Source: Spirochaetia bacterium (GTDB lineage: Bacteria > Spirochaetota > Spirochaetia > Sphaerochaetales > Sphaerochaetaceae). Taken from it: a stretch of 64,000 bases of DNA. Below the pieces are notes generated by a model. It was not told where the DNA came from. It did not search any database and saw nothing but the letters and a program-made list of their open reading frames with translations. Both the position numbers and the translations under genes were made by a program. This document shows, one piece after another, positions 16,627-24,932 of the stretch; positions within the stretch are counted from its first letter, which is position 1; the number at the start of each line of letters is the position of its first letter. The DNA lies in assembly GCA_022482625.1 (NCBI GenBank), contig JAKVOU010000001.1, positions 1,598,784 through 1,662,783 of the forward strand, given 5' to 3'.

Positions 16627-18150
16627 TCAGCATTTGCCGTAGGGACATCCTTCAGGAAAATGCCATGTGCTATTCTTGCAGAAGGCACATGGTCCATTTG
16701 TCCGCTGCAGATGCCCGCTAGGTGAGTCAATGACAAGGGTGCCCTTACGATATTCATCACTCAGCGCATCGGCAATAAGTCCATAAGGGTCGTAAAAACG
16801 GGAAATCAAAATCTGCCATGCGGCACAGCCTAGTTTGCTTTCAATCGGGTCATCTTTCCTGATACCTATCGGTACCATATCGTTCCGTGTCACCTGGCCT
16901 ATTCTGCCTCCTGATTCAAGGACTTGCGCATCACAGGGAAATTCAGTACAAAATCCTTTCCATGCATCGCGGGAAAACCTGGCATGAGGCACAAAATTCT
17001 CAGCATAGGAAAAATGCGGAGTAACGATTACCCGAGCACGGTACGAAACATCGCCATTTTCGTATATAAAATAGTGGCAACGAAGACACGTTTCCTTCAA
17101 CAAATCATATACATCACGATTCTCTGCAGAAAATGTAAGATGCCCTCCTTTATCTGCAAAGCTTTGGGTAAACATCTCCAAAGCACTGGTACTGACAAGC
17201 AGCAGGACCGCAGGACGGCTCTGCAGCAACTGGCGCAATACGTAGTCTTTTTCTCCGACACACCGGGCCGCAATGGAAGAACGGGGAATATCATATTTGT
17301 CACTCCATCCAGGAGAAGCACAACCGACCATATCGTACATGCTTATATCTTCACCAATCGAAAAGTCAGGAGCCGTGTCGGGCAAACCAAAACGTCGCTT
17401 GCATTCAGCCAGTACAGGAAGCAGACGCAGGTAGTATCCAGACCCCGTCACATAGACAGGAACTCCGGCCTTCGGTTTGCTCTGTATTTTTGCAGCAAGT
17501 ACCGTTCCTTTACTGAATGCAGGCGTACCACTTTCAACAATATCCTCACGGCTGACAGCAGTAAGGACAACAGCCCTCATGCCGGGTTCCCATGTCATTT
17601 CATAATATACAGGCGTTTTTTCTCCCACATATCGGACAGTAAGGCAAAGCCAACGATGATCAGTACCTCGTTCCACGGCAACAAGCCATCCATCCGACCG
17701 GGCTTTCAGTTCTGTTCCCTCTACGATCCACGAATGGATGGTCCCCTCATCAAGACATTCCTGAAAAACACTGGCATGGCGATAATAATAGGCATAGTTT
17801 GCAGCCCTTGCAAAAGAAGGATAGCATCGGACAGCCCCACCGGGACCCGCAAAATACGCTCCAAGGTTCGGGTTGATGCCCAGTGTCATGATAGGAGCTT
17901 TCCTGCATCCCTTGAGCACGGCAGGTTCCGGCAACCTGTCGCCTACGGCATCTGCCTCCGTCCACTTTACAGGAGTCGTTTCAGAAGAAGATGGTTGCGA
18001 ACAGCACAGGCCTTTCGGCAGCAACCCTTTCCAGTCAATTGCCGGATAAGGCCCATAAGGCGGTATACCTCCCCAAAACCATGGGCAGTCATTGCATTTC
18101 TTTACCTCATTGACCAATGACACTTCCACAGGCAATGTTTTCTGTTTCAT
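16627..18150 (-). CDS. uncharacterised Cys-rich protein with uracil-DNA-glycosylase-like motifs
   Basis: A 507-residue protein starting at ATG 18150 (GGAGG five bases upstream); I do not recognise the whole protein. Three segments recall the uracil-DNA glycosylase superfamily in order: LGINPNLGAYFAGPGG near residue 98 (compare the GINPGL...FAGPGN motif of mismatch glycosylases), PAVLLLVSTSALEMF, and RVIVTPHFSYAENFVPHARF in the position of the second catalytic loop. Cys clusters flank it: CNDCPW at the start and CAFCKNSTWHFPEGCPYGKC at the very C-terminus, fit for a metal or Fe-S site. It is more than twice the normal glycosylase length, with a long insertion between the motifs. The family link is an inference from motifs only. 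Confidence 0.6.
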   Translation of the reverse strand: MKQKTLPVEVSLVNEVKKCNDCPWFWGGIPPYGPYPAIDWKGLLPKGLCCSQPSSSETTPVKWTEADAVGDRLPEPAVLKGCRKAPIMTLGINPNLGAYFAGPGGAVRCYPSFARAANYAYYYRHASVFQECLDEGTIHSWIVEGTELKARSDGWLVAVERGTDHRWLCLTVRYVGEKTPVYYEMTWEPGMRAVVLTAVSREDIVESGTPAFSKGTVLAAKIQSKPKAGVPVYVTGSGYYLRLLPVLAECKRRFGLPDTAPDFSIGEDISMYDMVGCASPGWSDKYDIPRSSIAARCVGEKDYVLRQLLQSRPAVLLLVSTSALEMFTQSFADKGGHLTFSAENRDVYDLLKETCLRCHYFIYENGDVSYRARVIVTPHFSYAENFVPHARFSRDAWKGFCTEFPCDAQVLESGGRIGQVTRNDMVPIGIRKDDPIESKLGCAAWQILISRFYDPYGLIADALSDEYRKGTLVIDSPSGHLQRTNGPCAFCKNSTWHFPEGCPYGKC

Positions 18151-18198
18151 CGTAGCCTCCGACAAATAAGTATACCATACCATATCATCTGATGGCAT

Positions 18199-18390
18199 AT
18201 TTTATTTCATGTTCTTACACATCTGCATATAAATCTAGCTGCTTTCTTTCAAACAATTTCCAATCCACTCAAATAAAGGAACACAACATATATTGCATAT
18301 AATTCTTTATTTAGTTTTAAATAATTTTATTTATTATCCCTAGATATCAAATTCCTAATCAAAAAATATAAAAAATTTTATCAATTTGTA
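18199..18390. other. AT-rich intergenic start of the island
   Basis: Strongly AT-rich compared with the chromosome on the left. No gene is seen. It marks the change in composition that lasts to about 22.9 kb. Confidence 0.5.
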
Positions 18391-18419
18391 TTGACTTTTT
18401 ATATTGCCTTAGGTATCTT
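18391..18419 (+). promoter_or_regulatory. predicted promoter of the candidate structured RNA
   Basis: TTGACT (18391-18396) and TATCTT (18414-18419) are 17 bp apart, placing a start near 18426, directly before a GC-richer structured stretch that ends in a terminator. Confidence 0.45.
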
Positions 18420-18425
18420 CTTTAT

Positions 18426-18612
18426 AAGAATAATAGATTTTTAGTAGGAATGGTAAAAAAACAGGTTCGATTCCTGTTCCTATAATAGAAATGCGATGGT
18501 TAGGATCAGTGAGTGCACAAAGGTGGCCACTGAGACAGCAGTTCCGAAACATCCATAAAGTTGGCAACTCGTTTTAGCCTCATTGGAGAGCAAAGTGGGT
18601 TGCCTTTTTTTT
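18426..18612 (+). ncRNA. candidate structured non-coding RNA with a tRNA-like minihelix
   Basis: No protein is read here, but a GC-richer stretch stands out of very AT-rich flanks and is bracketed by a promoter and an intrinsic terminator. Near its 5' end, stem ACAGG/CCTGT encloses the seven-base loop TTCGATT exactly as in a tRNA T-arm, and TCCTA follows at once and can pair with TAGGA upstream, stacking into an acceptor/T-arm-like minihelix; the D and anticodon arms are missing. A second stem, TCAGTG/CACTGA, is seen in the middle. It is not a complete tRNA, tmRNA, SRP RNA or RNase P RNA. Its closeness to a defence gene pair may be meaningful or chance. Confidence 0.4.
18563..18612 (+). terminator. 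intrinsic terminator of the candidate RNA
   Basis: GGCAACTC (18563-18570) pairs with GGGTTGCC (18597-18604) over eight positions, one a G-U pair, and is followed by eight T residues (18605-18612). Confidence 0.7.
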
Positions 18613-18805
18613 GTGCAAGCAAAAAGTTCTTGAAAATTAAAGGTTACCTATAGACTCCAATGAATTTTCTCTGAAAAAGTTTTTTTTAGAACATAACACA
18701 ACTTTTAACCAGTCTTAAATCGCTTGCAGACTTTCCTTTCTACGTCTAAAGAATTTCTGTCTCTGATTCAAAATTTTGCTTGACAAGCAAAAAATATAAA
18801 TCCTA
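18613..18805. other. AT-rich spacer
   Basis: No gene is seen. A hairpin TTTTGCTT/AAGCAAAA near 18772-18793 lies just before the inverted-repeat element. Confidence 0.4.
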
Positions 18806-19089
18806 GAGTTTTTTGCAAAACTTGAAACTGATTGAACATAGTTCCTGAAGCATAGCGAAAGGCAAGAAAAAAACACATAACCAAAATGCCAAGGACAGAA
18901 AGGAATGGACAGGAGCAAACCACCTGGGCAGATATCCATCAGACGTGTGTGCACAGACTTATACAAACAACGGAAGCAACATGATGATACGGTCCGTTTT
19001 CATCCCTTTGCAGGTGTTCGGTATGCCTCCTGTATATATGTACTGTCCATGACTATTCATTCAGACATCCGTAAGTTTTGCAAAGCCTC
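18806..19089 (+). mobile_element. MITE-like inverted-repeat element, copy 1
   Basis: A 284-bp non-coding element whose ends match those of the element inside the protease gene at 21302-21546, in the opposite orientation. The left end reads GAGTTTTTTGCAAAA then CTTGAAACTGATTG; the right end reads ATTCAGACATCC then TTTTGCAAAGCCTC. The flanking four bases (CCTA and ATCA) do not match, so this copy looks older or has lost its target duplication. No transposase is encoded. The middle bears no clear similarity to copy 2. Confidence 0.7.
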
Positions 19090-19238
19090 ATCAATATATC
19101 AGTTGTTCCAAATTTTATAACTGAAAAAATCTTCCTTTTTGTCTTAAGATACTTGAAAGACTATTTTATTAATGAAATACTAAATATAGGCATACTTAAG
19201 TATGCATATAATTATTGTTTAATAAAGAGAATATATTA

Positions 19239-20354
19239 ATGATTGACGAAAAAGAATTAATCTATAAATATTTAGTCGATATTTCCCGATTTGCTATAGC
19301 TGGTGACATAGAGAATTCAAGATTATATATTGCCCGTACATCAAGAAAACTTCGGAACATTTTTCCAAACTTATCAAAACAGCTGGCAACATTGTTAAGT
19401 AACTCAAAAAATGATTCTATACTTCGTCATGTCGCTTCTACAAAAGACGTAAGACAAAACAATTTAAACGAAAATTCATTATCGTCTTTTATATCAGGTC
19501 CAATCAATTGCACCACAGCAGAAAGGCCAATACTCCAAGCTGGCTTACAAGGAATTTTTCAACGAATTATTTTAGAACGACAATCTATTGCCAAACTATC
19601 AAAATCAGGATTAAAACCAACAAGTACATTATTTTTTATTGGAAAACCAGGAGTAGGAAAAACACTTTCTGCATACTGGTTAGCAAAAATTCTTAATCTT
19701 CCGTTATATAAAATCGATCTTGCAACAGTAGTTGGCAGCTATCTTGGTCAAACAGGTAATAATCTGAAAGCCGCATTGGCTTTCGCCCAAGAACAACCAA
19801 TGGTTCTTCTTCTTGATGAAATCGACGCCTTAGCGAAAAAAAGAAATGATGACTTTGATATCGGAGAAATCAAACGAATTGTTACCGTATTGTTACAAGA
19901 AATTGATAGCTGGCCAACAACAAGTATCCTTGTTGCGGCAACAAACAATCCAGAACTTGTTGATCCTGCCCTATGGCGTCGATTTGATGAAGTTCTTGAA
20001 TTTCCATTACCAGATAAAGAACAAACAGAAGAAGCAATCATACGTTTTTTAGGCAAAAATTATGGACCATTCCAAAACTATAAAGAAATCTTTACTATTC
20101 TATTTCAAAAACAATCTTTTGCCGATATTGAAAACCAGATTTTAAAGCTTCGGCGCACCTTTATTGTTGAAAATTTTTCCGTTGAAGAAATAATGGCAAA
20201 CTTTATTAAAAATAATCTTGAAAAACATAATCGGATTGAAATGGCTAAAGTTTTGTTACGTAATGGGAAATTTTCTCAAATAAAAATAAGCAAAATAACA
20301 GGCGTTAGTCGTGATACAATTCGAAAATATAAAAATCAATTATTGCTCGAATAG
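19239..20354 (+). CDS. ietA: AAA ATPase of an IetAS-type defence pair
   Basis: A 371-residue AAA ATPase. Walker A IGKPGVGKT is at residues about 134-142, Walker B VLLLDEID at about 190, sensor 1 with the arginine finger region at AATNNPELVDPALWRRFDEV. The last 30 residues (SQIKISKITGVSRDTIRKYK) look like a helix-turn-helix. ATG at 19239 is preferred to an upstream TTG. Ten bases after its stop begins a subtilase, the gene pair known as ietAS, in which ATPase and protease together protect against phage. Codon use and base composition are markedly AT-rich compared with the chromosome around it, suggesting transfer. The ATPase itself is intact. Confidence 0.85.
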   Translation: MIDEKELIYKYLVDISRFAIAGDIENSRLYIARTSRKLRNIFPNLSKQLATLLSNSKNDSILRHVASTKDVRQNNLNENSLSSFISGPINCTTAERPILQAGLQGIFQRIILERQSIAKLSKSGLKPTSTLFFIGKPGVGKTLSAYWLAKILNLPLYKIDLATVVGSYLGQTGNNLKAALAFAQEQPMVLLLDEIDALAKKRNDDFDIGEIKRIVTVLLQEIDSWPTTSILVAATNNPELVDPALWRRFDEVLEFPLPDKEQTEEAIIRFLGKNYGPFQNYKEIFTILFQKQSFADIENQILKLRRTFIVENFSVEEIMANFIKNNLEKHNRIEMAKVLLRNGKFSQIKISKITGVSRDTIRKYKNQLLLE

Positions 20355-20363
20355 GAGGGTTTA

Positions 20364-22847
20364 ATGGGAAAACGTCACTTTATCCTTGGTAAAGGAGAAT
20401 TACTTACTTCTCCAATCAAAATCAAGCATAATTATCCAAACAAAAAAGCTTATCCATATACTTTTGAAGAATCACTTGCCCAATTAAATTCAAAATTTGT
20501 CACAATAGCAAACAATGTCGACAAGCTTCCAGCCCTTGCATGCCCAGCAGACTATGCTGTCGAAACTATAACGTTGAACCCTGCTTTCATTGCACGTTCT
20601 TACTATCCCTCTGCTTTATTCGAAAAATTAAATGTAATTCCCATAGGCAGTCGCAACATTAGTATCGTACCTCGTAAATGGAATAGGAAAATTGTTCCTA
20701 AAAAAACAACAACATCCCAGTTATTTATAGCAGGAAAACGTAAAATCCTTCGTAATATTCCTCATATCACCGAGCAATTAGATCCCAATAGTATAGAGGC
20801 GCTTGATTTTTCAAAAATTGAAGATGTGGGACTACACAACCCAATTCTTGATTCCGTAAAAGAAATAAAACAAGAAAACATATCTATGTTTTTTGAGATT
20901 GCATTGCAGCTTATTCCCTTTGATTCCCAAGCTCGTATAATTATGAATTCTTTTTGGGACTTTTCACATAACCTTTCCATTGAATGTTTACAAGATTACT
21001 CTTTTAAATCTGGCAATCTTTTATTTGTTCCTGTCCGTGGAACAAAGTTGGAAATAATGCAACTTTCTAAATTTTCGTTCATTAGAGTAATTCGGCTTAT
21101 GCCTAAAATCAGAGATATTCCCTCTTCGACTACAAGGGTTAGCCTTCCTGCTATCAAAGTTTCATTACCTTCTGTTAAGCAACCAATTTCCGACACTATT
21201 CATGTTGCAATCATGGATGGTGGATTACCACAAGATAATCCGATAAAGCCATGGCTTTACCGCTATTTAAAAGGAGATGAAAATGCAAAAGATATTATAG
21301 AGAGGTTTTTGCAAAATTCACGGATGCCTGAATAAATATTCACGGATGATGCATATCCATGCAGAAGCCAGGCCTGACGGCTGCAGGAGATGGGAACCGG
21401 CCGCATCACGTAGCCCTTATGGCCTGCCGCAGGCCTGCGCGCACACGCAGGACGGACGCCCTTCCGGACACAGGCCGGGAATCCTGCTGAGAAAACTGCA
21501 TATTTATGCACACTGACCAATCAGTTTCGAGTTTTGCAAAAACCTCTAGAATACAATAATCATGGCTTGGAAGTTTCTTCAGCATTCTTATTTGGCCCGA
21601 TATCTCCAGGAAATGCAATAATGTCACCCTATGCTCCGATTACACATATTCGCATACTGGATAAACTTAGCAACAATGAAAGTCCTCTTGTCTCATATCG
21701 AACATTAGGAATGATCCAAGATGTATTGCTATCAAGACAATATGAATTTGTCAACTTAAGCATTGGACCTGATTTACCAATCGATGATCATGAAATTCAT
21801 GCATGGACTTCTGTTATTGATGATGCACTTGCAAATGGAAAAACATTCATGACAATTGCTGTAGGAAACAATGGAGAAGCTGACAGATCATCAGGAAATG
21901 CAAGAATTGAAGTCCCATCAGATTGCGTAAATGCCGTATCCGTTGGAGCGTCAGACTCAACTGATAGCAAATGGAAAAAGGCTTCATATAGTGCAATAGG
22001 ACCAGGAAGGCAACCTGGTATCGTTAAACCAGATTTAGTTGCTTTCGGAGGATCTCCTCAAGAATATTTTCATACTCTCACAAAGGGACAAGTACCTATA
22101 ATTGTACCTCAGATGGGTACTAGTTTTGCAGCTCCACTCTTGTTGAGGACTGCTGTTGGTATCCGAGCTTATCTCGGAAATGAGTTTTCCGTTCTTGCAA
22201 TCAAAGCATTGTTAATTGATAGTGCTGAACGTAATGGAAATGACCGGATTGATGTTGGATGGGGAAGAATCCCTGATAATCTTCTATCCCTTATCACTTG
22301 CGGAGATGGTACATCAAGAATTGTTTACCAAGGAGAACTAATAGCAGGAAAATATTTACGGGTACATATACCTCTACCCAAACAACTGCAAGGAATGATT
22401 TCTCTAAAAGCTACTATCTGTTATACTACAGAAATTGACCCAGAAAATTCCGATGCATATACAGAAGCAGGAATCGAAGTAACTTTTCGTCCAGATAAAA
22501 CAAAGAATGAAGATGGAAAACAAGCTACATCAAAAAGCTTTTTCTCAAAAAAAATTTTCGCAACAGAAAAAGAACTAAGAAATGATGCCGGAAAATGGGA
22601 AACTGTTCTGAAAGGAAAAAGGAAGTTCAGGGCAAGTTCTCTCAAAGAACCGTGCTTTGATATTCATTATAATGCAAGAGAAAATGGTATGACTACTTCA
22701 AAGAAAAACAGACTTCACTATGCACTTATTATTACTATCCAAGCTACTAAAACAACAAATATAACAGAAAAAATCATGGAATCCTATCCAGAACTAGTAC
22801 CAATAATACCGAAGTCTACTATACCTGCTACAAAAATTAGGATTTAA
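20364..22847 (+). pseudogene. ietS: subtilisin-like protease of the IetAS-type pair, split by a 245-bp element
   Basis: The first part (20364-21335) has an N-terminal domain of about 270 residues and the catalytic Asp at HVAIMDGGLP (Asp285). The reading then enters an inserted element and ends at TAA. After the element the frame resumes with NNHGLEVSSAF (catalytic His), AVGNNGE (oxyanion Asn) and QMGTSFAAPL (catalytic Ser). Removing 21302-21546 plus one copy of TAGA (249 bp, a multiple of three) joins KDII to EYNNHG and gives an uninterrupted 744-residue subtilase with Asp285, His317 and Ser504. There is no signal peptide, as expected for the cytoplasmic IetS type. AGGAGGG precedes the ATG. 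As it stands the protease should be inactive. Confidence 0.92.
21302..21546 (-). mobile_element. MITE-like inverted-repeat element, copy 2, inside ietS
   Basis: A 245-bp element bounded by perfect 15-bp terminal inverted repeats, GAGGTTTTTGCAAAA (21302-21316) and TTTTGCAAAAACCTC (21532-21546), and flanked by the 4-bp target duplication TAGA (21298-21301 and 21547-21550). It is inverted relative to copy 1. Inside, the core is conspicuously GC-rich with small hairpins such as GGCCTGCCGCAGGCC, quite unlike the AT-rich gene it interrupts. No transposase is encoded, so it would move with an enzyme supplied elsewhere. The clean duplication and perfect ends point to a recent insertion. Confidence 0.9.
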
Positions 22848-22975
22848 TAGTTACAGTAATTATCAAAACCAATTACAGTTTTTTCTGTCCTGTCATTTTG
22901 ATGATATAATAAATTCTATTTTGTAATATCCAAGGGAGCAGCCAACAAATTTAGGAAAAATTTTTATCAAAGTTA

Positions 22976-23029
22976 TTGACATATGCCGAAAACTAGTATA
23001 GATTGTTTCTTGTAAATGGCATATGCCAT
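22976..23029 (+). promoter_or_regulatory. promoter with a repeated CATATGCC operator
   Basis: TTGACA (22976-22981) with TAGATT 17 bp downstream (22999-23004) forms a promoter. CATATGCC overlaps the -35 end (22980-22987) and recurs inside the perfect 14-bp palindrome ATGGCATATGCCAT (23016-23029), just after the start point. The layout suggests a dimeric repressor controlling the next gene. Confidence 0.6.
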
Positions 23030-23059
23030 AAATTAATTTCATATACAGGAGGCATACAT

Positions 23060-23575
23060 ATGATAATCGCAATACCAACTTTCAATTCACAAATCGTACC
23101 ACACCTAGGACGGAGTATGGAAATCACCTTGTTTGAAGTCGAAGGAAAAGAAATCAAATCAGAGCGAAAAGTTCCCGTCCAAAACAATGGCCCTACAGAT
23201 ATCCTTGGAGCACTCAAGGATGCAGGAACCGAAGTCCTGATCTGTGACTTCGTCGGAGAAAGGGCACTGCCCTACTTACAGCAGATGCAAATCAAACTGG
23301 TCACTGGAATACAGGGAGATGCAAAGACAGCCTTGCAGTCCTATCTTGATGGTCATTTGACAAGCATCCCTGTACAGATGCAGGACATTCCTTATGGCTT
23401 AGGCCAGGGATTCGGATACGGTTGCCGTGGCAGAGGAAACGGCATGTATGGTCCTGGCCGTTCTTGCAGACAAGGGCAAGGTCGCAGCCACGGACGTGGC
23501 TTCGGGGCCGGAAACAGGGGATTTTCAGCAGGTGGTGGCAGACGCCGCAGGGACGGCAGTTGCCGGTACTGTTGA
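23060..23575 (+). CDS. NifX/NafY-type dinitrogenase iron-molybdenum cofactor domain protein
   Basis: A 171-residue protein. Residues 1-105 form the NifX/NafY-like fold (MIIAIPTFNSQIVPHLGRS, FEVEGKEIKSERKVP), found in carriers of iron-sulfur or iron-molybdenum clusters and in many small stand-alone proteins of anaerobes. The last 60 residues are rich in Gly and Arg with four Cys, ending GSCRYC. ATG at 23060 is preferred because AGGAGG lies eight bases upstream. No nif genes are near, so nitrogen fixation is not implied; a role in Fe-S or metal handling is likelier. It lies at the right border of the AT-rich island, with normal chromosomal composition. Confidence 0.85.
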   Translation: MIIAIPTFNSQIVPHLGRSMEITLFEVEGKEIKSERKVPVQNNGPTDILGALKDAGTEVLICDFVGERALPYLQQMQIKLVTGIQGDAKTALQSYLDGHLTSIPVQMQDIPYGLGQGFGYGCRGRGNGMYGPGRSCRQGQGRSHGRGFGAGNRGFSAGGGRRRRDGSCRYC

Positions 23576-23639
23576 TTTTCAGATATTTTCCATTTCTACT
23601 TGGTCCTTCCGGTCGGAAGGGCCTTTTCCTTCCATAGCC

Positions 23640-24875
23640 CTACATCATTATTTCAAGATTGCTACGATGACGGTCTTTCTTATAGTTGACCCTCACTTGG
23701 GCTACTACCTCGGCAATGACAGGCAGGTATAGGGCAACGAAGAATACTGCAATGCCAATGCGTGGAGACACCGGGGAAAAATAACAGATAAGGAACAGCC
23801 CGATGCTCACGAGCATGAACAGCCTGCCCCAGTTCCGTGCCTGCTGATGTACCTTTACTTCCCGAAGCGTACCGATGACAATAAAAGCACAAAACAGAAA
23901 TATAGCAAGCGGCAATGTATAGTGTTCAAGGACAAAAGCATAGATGACCTGCATATCCCCGAGTATCAGCGTCCTCATCACCTGTGTACCCAGCAAACAA
24001 AGCAAAAAGTCCATGACCGCGTGCCCTACAGTCCAAAAACCAATGGATACCAATGTATCATGCGGCCTTTCAAGAGGAACCAGATCATAGTAGATCCACC
24101 AGATTGCAATGACAACCCACATGCCTATGAAAGCTTTCTTGAAGTTTATGGCCAGCACTTTTTCAGAAGAATAGACACCTGCAACCAGTTGTGCGACCAT
24201 CTGTCCGAGAATAATCAGGACCAACCGGCTGAAACGATCCTTCAGCGCATGGGTAATACCGTACCGGACAGTTACATCCAATCCTTTCTTCCTGTTCACG
24301 GCATACACGATGAAATAGATACTGAACTGCAGCAACAAAGAGAAAATCCAAAGCATGAGACGAGCTGAACGATCAACATAGACTGAAAGTACAAACAGCA
24401 GTCCGACGATAAGACAGACCAAAGCATAAGGCTTTGAATATGGTTCGTGATCGACATCATAGACACCCGTCATCAACCAGATAAGCGCAAACAGGAACAT
24501 CAGGAATGCATAGGAAAAAGCGAATCCCCTGAAATTGACTGCCAAAGGATCGGATGCATAGACGGCAACACTTCCCATACCAAACATCTGAGCGAAAGTA
24601 AACACCCTGGTCCTGACATCCTGGTTGCCATGCAGGTCGTGGTAGATACAGCTGTTGAACCAGACCCACCATCCAAGTGAAAAGATAAGGAAAAAAGTAA
24701 AAGCATGTATCCACGTCAAGGAAGCATAGGCATCCCATCGGGTAATCCGCGCAAGATAAATCGAAAAAACTATGTCATAGAACAGTTCCAATGCCGAAAC
24801 TTTCCGCTCTTCTTCAACATCACTTGCCTTCCGTGGCTCCTGCCACCAGTATTTGATGCTCTCAGACAATCTCAT
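23640..24875 (-). CDS. LtrA family membrane protein
   Basis: A 411-residue membrane protein with the LtrA (low temperature requirement A) N-terminus: after a short basic region, ERKVSALELFYDIVFSIYL carries the family ELFYD motif and leads into about ten hydrophobic helices. The family was named from a Listeria cold-growth gene; its biochemical activity is not established. It is transcribed in the same direction as the YibE/F gene upstream, separated by about 57 bp. Confidence 0.85.
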   Translation of the reverse strand: MRLSESIKYWWQEPRKASDVEEERKVSALELFYDIVFSIYLARITRWDAYASLTWIHAFTFFLIFSLGWWVWFNSCIYHDLHGNQDVRTRVFTFAQMFGMGSVAVYASDPLAVNFRGFAFSYAFLMFLFALIWLMTGVYDVDHEPYSKPYALVCLIVGLLFVLSVYVDRSARLMLWIFSLLLQFSIYFIVYAVNRKKGLDVTVRYGITHALKDRFSRLVLIILGQMVAQLVAGVYSSEKVLAINFKKAFIGMWVVIAIWWIYYDLVPLERPHDTLVSIGFWTVGHAVMDFLLCLLGTQVMRTLILGDMQVIYAFVLEHYTLPLAIFLFCAFIVIGTLREVKVHQQARNWGRLFMLVSIGLFLICYFSPVSPRIGIAVFFVALYLPVIAEVVAQVRVNYKKDRHRSNLEIMM

Positions 24876-24932
24876 ATCTATACCGGTCCTTCCTCAAAGC
24901 AATTCCATCGTACCTGTCGGAAGGCATTTTGC

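Noticed and set aside
18440-18500. A tRNA gene, from the T-arm-like sequence
   Set aside because: Only the T arm and a partial acceptor are present; no anticodon or D arm can be folded and there is no CCA or discriminator context.
21302-21546. Small open frames inside the inserted element
   Set aside because: They run through inverted-repeat and hairpin sequence, have no ribosome-binding sites and match no family; the element is non-coding.
21302-21546. Reading the split subtilase as two separate proteases
   Set aside because: The Asp lies in one part and the His and Ser in the other, so neither part could be active alone, and the target duplication proves an insertion.
23060-23575. Nitrogen fixation locus
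   Set aside because: The NifX-like domain is common in non-fixing anaerobes and no other nif gene is present.
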